Positions 57,600-64,000 of a stretch of DNA of 64,000 nt are shown here, piece by piece. The stretch is from Coenobita brevimanus. Lineage: Eukaryota > Arthropoda > Malacostraca > Decapoda > Coenobitidae. The translations under genes and the position numbers were made by a program. The stretch is taken from NCBI GenBank assembly GCA_032717465.1, contig CM064690.1, positions 15,341,175-15,405,174 of the forward strand. Direction: 5' to 3'. Each line of letters starts with the position of its first letter. Position 1 is the stretch's first letter. Below the pieces are notes generated by a model that was not told the DNA's origin, did no database searches, and saw only the letters and a program-made list of their open reading frames with translations.

Positions 57600-59215
57600 C
57601 CCCCAAAAATCAGTAAAACTACAAATATATAATAATGAAGTGATCAGCTCCATTGGCTCCACAGAACTAAGGTGCAAGAGAAAGAATAAGGAGCACATAC
57701 TGAAGTTCCATGCGGTAAAAGAAAATGTGACTACTGTAATTTGATTTGTAGAAGCACAAAACTGAATTTTATCGTTGGGTCTGGTTAGTACTTGGATGGG
57801 TGACCGCCTGGGAACACCAGATGCTGTTGGCTCGTTCTCCCTACGTGTCAAGTGGGGTTGGTGGAGGATTAGTGCCCCTCCCTGTAAAACAATTAACTCT
57901 AAGCCCTTGGCCACCCCGTTTGGGATACATGGCGTCTGGCAATGAACGAAAAATGGATGAACAAAACTGAATTTTATCCATATCTTGGAGAATGATAATC
58001 TACATATGAAAGAAATACACAAAATAACTGCACTGAAAAACAATGAAGTTAAACTCACCAATAAAAGATAATGAAACTCTATCCCGATTTATTCGATGGC
58101 TTGATAAGAGTTTGCAAGATCACCCTTGATAAGTCAATGATGCCAGTAGTACATGCACCAAGGAGAGTTTATTTTGTTCTTCATAAACAGTTAAAGGCAC
58201 AGCTTGGCAGCATGGAAGGATCAGTCACTGAGAAGGTCACTGAACCCACTGACTGGGTATCAACCATGGTTTCTGTGGGAAAAAACAAACAAACAAAGAT
58301 TTTAGAATTTGTACAGATCCAACTGATCGGAAAAGGCTGTCAAAAAACCACATTGTCCACTTCCAGGTATTGAAGAGATCTTACCTAGGCTTGGAAAAGC
58401 TATGGTACCTTCGGTGATGGATGCGAAGATTGGATTTTGGCAGATAAGACTAGATGAAGAAACTAACCTTCTGACAACATTCAACACTCCTTTCGGTAGA
58501 TATCATTGGATAAGGATGCCATTTGGGATCTGCTGTGGTCCTGAAGAATATCAGAGAAAGATGCATGGTGCACCGCAGAATCTGACAGGCGTGGAAAAAG
58601 ATTGCTGATGGCATACTGATATATGTTGATGGTGATATTGATGAGGAGGCCATGAAGAATCATAATGAAAAATTGAAAAGCTTGTTGGAAAGGTGTCAAG
58701 ATCAGAAAATAAAACTAAATAAAGACAAAATTAAGTTATATCTTACTGAAATCACATACGTAGGATTTGTGCTGACAAGAAATGGAGTTTCTGCCGACCC
58801 AAAGAAAGTGGATGCTGTGACCAAAATGAAAGATCCGACCAACATCAAACCTCTTAAAAGAATTTTAGACAGGGTGAACTACCTTGGTAAATTTGTGCCT
58901 CACCTATCTGAAGTTACACAACCACTTAGGCGGCTTGATACGAAGAATGTACCTTGGTAGTGGTGCAGAAGCCAGGGAGAAGCATTTCAGAAAATAAAAG
59001 ACATAATAGGGAAACGCCCCAGGGCTTAATTATTTTGATGAGAAAAGTGGCATAACCTTACACTGTGATGCATCAGTGAGTGGTCTAGGGGCAGCATTAC
59101 TGCAGAATGGTCAGCCTGTTGTCTATGCTTCACGAGGTTTGTCAAAAGTAGAACAATGCTTTGCTCAGATTGAAAAAGAGTTCTTACCTAATGAATTTGC
59201 TGCCACCCACGTTAT
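57600..59215 (+). pseudogene. Mag-like pol (protease region, RT, RNase H), broken
   Basis: The pre-SINE part (57640-57755) resembles the region around the protease C-terminus. RT segments follow: PVVHAPRRV near 58140, TDWVSTMVSV near 58250, MDAKIGFWQIRLDEETNLL near 58420, FNTPFGRYHWIRMPFG near 58485 and KIKLYLTEITYVGFVLTRNG near 58720. The catalytic box reads ADGILIY near 58605, so the second Asp is replaced by Gly. RNase H begins TLHCDASVSGLGAALLQNGQ near 59055 and stops at QIEKEF...FAATHV, where the other element's LTR begins. Stops at 58603-58607 and near 58958 and 59027, plus frameshifts, make it non-functional. Confidence 0.85.
57774..57960 (+). repeat. 5S-rRNA-headed SINE, copy 2
   Basis: Starts GTTGGGTCTGGTTAGTACTT, then GGATGGGTGACCGCCTGGGA and CACCAGATGCTGTTGGC (5S 3' half), body, and tail GGCCACCCCGTTTGGGAT...GGCGTCTGGCAAT. 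Target duplication ACAAAACTGAATTTTATC at 57756-57773 and 57961-57978 (18 bp). It starts at the same base as copy 1. Confidence 0.93.
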
Positions 59216-59230
59216 TATATATATAAATAT

Positions 59231-60052
59231 TGTTACATAGCCTATGATTTCATCATCCTTTGTATAATTCTAACGTACAGTATGCTGCATGTTTGATCAC
59301 GATTCGCCTCGTGACTTCCATAGTGACCAGGCTTGCGTGTTCTACCTCACTCCCCCCTTCTCCCCCTTATAGTAGAGTAAGTCGTTCTTTCTGTTGTTCA
59401 GAGCAGGATTGTCAACTCTTTGTCCCCTATGGCTTCATTTGCTCGTCCTTCTTACAAGTTGTATCAAGCTCTGCCGGCCCTTATATAATGAGCTCAGTCT
59501 CTACATTAGTGGCCACTTAGATCTACTCCTCACCTCATTTTGTTCACATCTCTATCCTCCCCTGTATAGTGTATTATTATTTTTGTGAGTGCTCAGGAAG
59601 TCTCCAACCATCTAGCTGCTGTATAATTTGAGTATAAGTGTTGTTACCATTTTTCTTGTACTGTATGGCCTAAGGCGTTGATTCGCAGGCCTGGTAAGGT
59701 TTTTGTGATTCATGTGGGGTTTTTAGTGTCAGCCAGTGTGAGTAGTGTTTTGTATCTGTGATAATATTATATCTTACTTTAACTGAGCATTATCTGGTTC
59801 TCTCATTTATCAGGGCTGACTTAGATAAATTTGTTCTTGCTAATAGAAGCTATTGCAGTTAACCATATATGTAACCTATTTTGCCATTACATTATCCTTA
59901 TGAGTCCTGAATATTTAGTTGTTAGTTTGAGCATTAAACTTTAACTTGTAATTTTACCTAAGTCTTTTGTTTTGAACCTGGAACGTTGTGGGACAGTAGT
60001 GATTTTAGAATTCTCACTTGAAGTGTTCATTATCTCTCTCTGTTCCGTAACA
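59231..60052 (+). repeat. 5' LTR of the Gmr1-like element, 822 bp
   Basis: Begins TGTTAC and ends GTAACA, a perfect 6-bp terminal inverted repeat with TG...CA ends. A primer binding site follows 6 nt downstream. The left flank is ATATAAATAT in the older element. The right LTR is outside the window, so LTR identity and age cannot be read. Confidence 0.8.
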
Positions 60053-60058
60053 TAAATT

Positions 60059-60076
60059 TGGCGACCTCTTATCAGG
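60059..60076 (+). promoter_or_regulatory. Primer binding site candidate
   Basis: TGGCGACCTCTTATCAGG starts with the TGG complementary to a tRNA CCA end, 6 nt after the LTR. The partner tRNA was not identified. Confidence 0.6.
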
Positions 60077-60155
60077 ATATTCAGGATATTATCATAAGGA
60101 TATTGCTTGATATTTTGTGACTGTGATTTATTCATGATGACTACTATTACTACTC

Positions 60156-62045
60156 TTGATGAAGCCAAAGATTTTTTTGTCAAATGTGCAAACAGTGTAT
60201 GATATAGAAAACAGAACAAAGAATGAACTTAAGCTTGTTGCTCAACAATTGGGAATTGCTGTTCACTCTCATCATTCTAAAGATCAAATTGTTGGCATGA
60301 TTAATAAAAGCTTGTTTAATGTAACTCCTCCAGATGAGCAAACGCAGATTGAAATAGCTAAGTTACAGCTAGCCCTGCAGGAGGCTCGTGCTAAGGAGGC
60401 TGAGTTTCAGGCTCGTGCTAAGGAGACTGAGTTTCAGGCACAAATTGAACTTGCTAGGATTCAGGCAGATCATGAGTATCGCATGAAACAAGGTGGAACT
60501 GGATCATCTAGCTCTGATGATTTTGATGTGGCTAAAAATGTTAAACTTGTCCCTCCTTTTAATGAATCTGATTTAACAAAGTATTTTCAGTTATTTGAGA
60601 GGGTAGCTACAGGTTTTAATTGGCCCAAAAAGTATTGGCCAGTACTCCTTCAGAGTGTTCTCACTGGTAAAGCTCAAGTAACTTATGCATCTTTGCCTCA
60701 GGATCAATCTGATAATTATGATGTAGTTAAGAGTTTGATTCTTAAGGCCTATGAGCTTGTTCCTGAAGCCTATAGAGTAAAATTTAGGACAACTTATAAG
60801 CAAGATAAGCAATCCCATGTTGAGTATGCAAAAATCAAAGAAGATCTGTTAGAGCAGTGGTTAAATTCTAAGAATGTAAATTCTGATTTTGATAAATTTA
60901 AGCAGATGATTTTGCTGGAGGACTTCAAAAGGTGTATTAATAAAGATGTAAGCCTATATCTTGATGAGAAAAGAATAGATAATTTGTCTGATGCTGCAGT
61001 TTTAGCTGATGAATATGTTCTCACTCACAAGAGATATTCCAAAGAAAAAAGGAAAGCTGAGAGTAAGTACGTTGCCTCTACTCAGAGTACAGGTAACAGG
61101 AAAGAGAATAAAAATGATGTTTCTCAGGAAGTAAATACCAGCTTCACCTCTAGATTTCAGAAAAGTAAATATACTTATTGTAGTAAGCTTGGTCATACTG
61201 CAGAGAAATGTTTCAGGAGACAGCGTGATGTGAACAAAAAGGAGTCTTTAAATATTCAGTCAATTGGTCTAGTGTCCACCCTTGAGAGTTCCCAGAATTC
61301 TTTAAACGAGTTAACTGAACCTGCTTTGAGGGATAAATTAAATTCTCATGATGAAGCTCCTCTTTTGAGCAGTAACGTGGGTGACACTCTCAAGAGTTCA
61401 TGTGCTAATTTCCTGTCTGATGGTTTTGCCAGTCCTCTGGACAGTAATGACAGGAAAACAGTTAAAATATATCGTGATACAGGTGCTTGCCAATCCCTTA
61501 TGCTGACCAGTGTTCTAGGCTCTAATGTTAATTCCTCTAATGAAACTGTAATCTTACAAGGTGTAGGGAATAATTACTTCTCTGTCCCTCTGGGCAGAGT
61601 GAATTTAGAGTCTGGTTTTGTTAATGGTTCCGTTATGGTTGGGTTGGTTGAGACACTCCCAATGTCAGGTGTAACTTTCTTACTTGGAAATGATATTGGT
61701 GGAAGTCAAGTGTGTCCAGCTTCTCAGTTGTCTAGTGAACCAGTGGCTGCGACCCAGGATTGTGATATCCCTGATGTGTTCTCTGCATGTGCTGTCACTA
61801 GGGCTAAGTCTAAAGTTACTGGTGACTTAGAGGATAATGATGATGATGATGTTATCCTAGCTGACACTTTTCTTGCTAATTTGGACCACTCACCAGATGA
61901 GGCAGTACCCCGTAGTGTTGATAATTTGTCTTGTCAAGAGTTGGTTGAGTTGCAGGTTGCTGACCCTGAGTTGAAAGGTCTAGCTAACTCTGCTTGCAGT
62001 GAGGAAGAGTCAGCTGGTGCTTCTACTTGTAATTATACTGTATAA
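60156..62045 (+). CDS. Gmr1-like Gag and aspartic protease
   Basis: A 629-codon open frame. About residues 20-52 form a SAP-like helical segment (NELKLVAQQLGI). Residues 60-112 are an E/A/Q-rich coiled coil with a duplicated EARAKEAEFQ-type unit. Residues 125-295 are the capsid, whose C-terminal half (about 195-290) resembles the SCAN domain. A zinc knuckle follows near 338-352, but its first Cys is Tyr (YTYCSKLGHTAEKC). The protease active site is RDTGAC near 440-445, with ATLLGNDI-like VTFLLGNDI near 510. Gag would build particles and protease would mature them. The true start may be ATG 60134 in another frame, with a T-run at 60169-60175 holding a 1-nt indel. At the 3' end the frame must change to enter integrase. 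Confidence 0.88.
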   Translation: MMKPKIFLSNVQTVYDIENRTKNELKLVAQQLGIAVHSHHSKDQIVGMINKSLFNVTPPDEQTQIEIAKLQLALQEARAKEAEFQARAKETEFQAQIELARIQADHEYRMKQGGTGSSSSDDFDVAKNVKLVPPFNESDLTKYFQLFERVATGFNWPKKYWPVLLQSVLTGKAQVTYASLPQDQSDNYDVVKSLILKAYELVPEAYRVKFRTTYKQDKQSHVEYAKIKEDLLEQWLNSKNVNSDFDKFKQMILLEDFKRCINKDVSLYLDEKRIDNLSDAAVLADEYVLTHKRYSKEKRKAESKYVASTQSTGNRKENKNDVSQEVNTSFTSRFQKSKYTYCSKLGHTAEKCFRRQRDVNKKESLNIQSIGLVSTLESSQNSLNELTEPALRDKLNSHDEAPLLSSNVGDTLKSSCANFLSDGFASPLDSNDRKTVKIYRDTGACQSLMLTSVLGSNVNSSNETVILQGVGNNYFSVPLGRVNLESGFVNGSVMVGLVETLPMSGVTFLLGNDIGGSQVCPASQLSSEPVAATQDCDIPDVFSACAVTRAKSKVTGDLEDNDDDDVILADTFLANLDHSPDEAVPRSVDNLSCQELVELQVADPELKGLANSACSEEESAGASTCNYTV

Positions 62046-62059
62046 AGTCAGGAGTACTT

Positions 62060-62428
62060 ATGAGAAAATGGAGACCCCCAACAGCATCAGCCGACTGTGA
62101 ATGGGAAGTTGTACATCAAGTTGTCATCCCTCGTGTTTGTAGGCAGGATATCATTAGAGTGGCTCATGATTCCAGTTTGGCAGGACACCTTGGAGTGAGG
62201 AAGACTGTGGCACGCATTTTGAAACAATTCTACTGGCCAGGTATCTTCAGAGATGTTTCCTGGTATTGTAAGTCTTGTCACACCTGTCAAGTTGTGGGGA
62301 AGTGTAATCAGACCGAAAAGGTTGCACCTCTAGTTCCCATTCCTCCTTTTGAGGCGCCATTCACCCGTGTGTTGGTGGATATTGTGGCCCTCTTCCTAAG
62401 ACTTCTTCAGGATTTTCTTATGTGTTGA
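62060..62428 (+). pseudogene. Gmr1-like integrase N-terminal part
   Basis: This frame is open back to about 62042 and carries GVLMRKWRPP, then the HHCC zinc-binding module (AHDSSLAGHLGVRKT ... YCKSCHTCQ) and the start of the catalytic core (PFTRVLVDIV, with the first catalytic Asp). It is offset from the gag-protease frame by a -1 shift near 62040. I saw no clear slippery heptamer, so this may be a mutation. Sense stops near 62386, where a 1-nt deletion throws the frame off and a stop follows at 62426. The domain would join element cDNA to the chromosome. It continues in the frame opening at 62389. Confidence 0.85.
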
Positions 62429-64000
62429 CCCTGATTGATATGGCTACTCGTTATCCTGAAGCCATTCCACTTAGAAATATCTCAGCAAAGAACGTGGTTA
62501 AGGAAAAGCTAGGGTTCTTCACCAAGTTTGGTCTGCCCAAGGAGGTACAGTCACACCGGGGAAGTAATTTCATGTCAAATGTTTTCAAGCAGTCTCTGAA
62601 AGAGTTGGGCATCACCCAGATCACGTCTTCAGCTTACCATCCCCAGACCCAAGGAGCGCTGGAGAGATATCATCAAACACTCAAATCGATGCTCAAGAAA
62701 TACTGTTTGGAACATCAGAAAGACTGGGATAAAGGTCTTCCATTCGTTGTATTTGCCGCAAGAGAATCTCCAAATGAATCACTGGACTTCTCACCCTTTG
62801 AACTACTGTTTGGCCATGAAGTAAGAGGACCCCTTAAGCTACTCAAGGAATGCTGGCTGTCGGAGGAAGATGACGTCAACCTGCTGGAGTATGTGATGAA
62901 GTTCAAAGAACGGCTGTCCACTGCTTTACAGCTGGCGAGAGAGAATTTAGGAGCTGCTCAGGAGAAGATGAAGACTTGGTATGATAAGAAGTCCAGGTTA
63001 CGCCACTTTCAGCCAGGAGATCAGGTTTTGATTCTGCTACCGGTGCATGGGCAACCTCTTCAAGCCAAGTTTAGTGGTCCTTATTTCGTGGAGAAGAAAC
63101 TCAGTGATGTCAACTATGTCATCGCCACACCAGATCGTAGAAAGAACAAGCAACTTTGTCACATCAACATGCTAAAGTTATATCACAGGCGGGACGAAAA
63201 TAACCCAGACTGCACTGTAGCTGTTCCACCTGAGTTTGCAAGTGAAGTTCTCCCATGCAGTATGAGCCTGAGTGATCGTTTGGGGAAGAATCCTGATATC
63301 ATGAATGATCTCCAGACTAAGCTTTCTCATCTAGCTCCCGAGGAAAGGCAGGAGTTTTCAGCATTACTGCAGGAGTACCCGCAAGTGTTCCGTGCCACTC
63401 CAGGAAGAACCACTGTGTTGATGCATGATGTCGATGTTGGAGACGCAAAGCCAATTAAACTGCCTCCTTACCGTGTGAACCCAGTGAAAGTTCCTCTCAT
63501 CCAGAAGGAGCTTGGTTACCTGTTGGACCACAAGATGATTGAGCCCTGTCAGAGCGAGTGGAGTTCTCCTGTCACTCTAGTCCCTAAGCCAGGTGGGTCA
63601 CAGTGGCTTTGCATCGACTACAGACGTGTTAATCAGATAACCAAAACAGACACTTACCCTCTCCCTCGCGTGGAAGATTGCATAGACAAGATCGGAAAGG
63701 CTAGGTACATAAGTAAGTTTGATTTGTTAAAGGGATACTGGCAAGTACCTATGACTGAATGTGCTAAGGAGATCTCATATTTTGTAACACTAGGAAAGAC
63801 TTTTGCATGTTCTGTAATGCCATATGGTATGAAGAATGCACCAGCCACTTTTCAGAAGCTCATGAATGTTGTAACAGAGGGTTTGGCAGGGTGTGTTGTT
63901 TATATTGATGATGTATTAATCTTCAGTGACAACTGGAAAGATCACCTATGCCATGTCAGTAAAATTCTTGAGCGTTTGGTTCAGGCTAATCTTGTAGCTA
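62389..64000 (+). CDS. Gmr1-like pol: integrase core then reverse transcriptase (partial)
   Basis: I read this frame codon by codon to the window edge and found no stop in 537 codons. Integrase core: TLIDMATRYPEAI near 62440, the second catalytic position reading QSHRGSNF near 62550 (His where the family has Asp), SSAYHPQTQGALERYHQ near 62625 with the catalytic Glu, and the C-terminal GPY/F module (KFSGPYFV near 63067). A linker (63240-63410) leads straight into RT: WSSPVTLVPKPGG near 63565, CIDYRRVNQ near 63610, KFDLLKGYWQVPM near 63715, VMPYGMKNAPATFQKLM near 63820 and the catalytic YIDDVLIF near 63901. Integrase therefore precedes RT in one frame. The Asp-to-His change should inactivate integrase. 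Confidence 0.9.

Larger units (their letters stand above)
56484..59230 (+). mobile_element. Ty3/gypsy element, Mag-like, decayed and 3'-interrupted
   Basis: A primer-binding-site-like TGGTGTCAGGAG at 56484 (complementary to a Leu-type tRNA 3' end in other elements) precedes gag, protease-region, RT and RNase H remnants in the standard gypsy order. The end is cut at 59231 by the LTR of a second gypsy element. A 5S SINE is inserted at 57774-57960. The 5' LTR upstream of 56484 was not delimited. Confidence 0.75.
59231..64000 (+). mobile_element. Ty3/gypsy element with integrase before RT (Gmr1-like), cut by window end
   Basis: Order: 5' LTR, primer binding site, gag with SCAN-like capsid, protease, integrase, reverse transcriptase; RNase H and the 3' LTR lie beyond the window. 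Integrase upstream of RT in a gypsy-type pol is the hallmark of the Gmr1 group. It is inserted in the RNase H remnant of a Mag-like element. Confidence 0.88.

Noticed and set aside
57774..57840. A real 5S rRNA gene or pseudogene
   Set aside because: Only the 3' half of 5S is present, it is fused to a non-5S body and LINE-like tail, it has a target duplication, and a second copy has the same structure.

Overview
The window looks like transposon-dense, non-coding nuclear DNA of an arthropod, most likely a decapod crustacean. That is an inference from very abundant long (TA)n and (CA)n microsatellites, tRNA-headed SINEs and the mix of CR1-, jockey- and RTE-type LINEs with Ty3/gypsy elements. I see no host protein-coding gene, no intact rRNA or tRNA gene, no operon, and nothing prokaryotic. 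Element names (LINE-A to LINE-F, SINE-A to SINE-D) are local labels; families were judged from motifs only.
Layout. 1-2118: LINE-A copy 1 (minus), with intact ORF1 and an endonuclease ORF running off the window. 2257-3265: Helitron-like repeat containing a TACC array. 6596-9848: LINE-J copy 1 (minus), whose 519-residue reverse transcriptase frame is open. 9916-14270: SINE-A, SINE-B and SINE-C copies, TA/CA arrays and a foldback element. 14735-15786: LINE-J2. 18252-20390: decayed LINE-J copy 2. 20400-33700: mostly unassigned DNA with a hAT-like MITE, a hAT transposase relic, a foldback element, two LINE relics, a near-perfect palindrome and minisatellites. 33737-36990: RTE-like LINE-D split by a TIR element. 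37095-39535: a SINE-B split by a 2.1-kb hAT-type element that itself carries another SINE-B and a 25-bp minisatellite. 40289-43880: RTE-like LINE-B. 44259-44520: foldback element. 49091-54475: LINE-A copy 2, split by a LINE-B fragment plus a 5S-derived SINE. 54597-56276: LINE-C. 56484-59230: Mag-like gypsy relic. 59231-64000: LTR and most of a second gypsy element, inserted in the first and cut by the window edge.
The strongest biology is in the last 14 kb. The terminal gypsy element reads gag - protease - integrase - reverse transcriptase, so integrase lies upstream of RT; this is the Gmr1-type arrangement, not the usual Ty3/gypsy order. Two copies of a short SINE headed by the 3' half of 5S rRNA start at the same base, are flanked by target duplications, and share their 3' end with LINE-C, which suggests LINE-C-type machinery mobilises them. 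Isolated 30-50 bp LINE tails elsewhere look like extreme 5' truncations. Most coding copies are visibly broken. The clearest long open frames are LINE-A copy 1, the LINE-J reverse transcriptase, and the gag-protease and pol frames of the Gmr1-like element.
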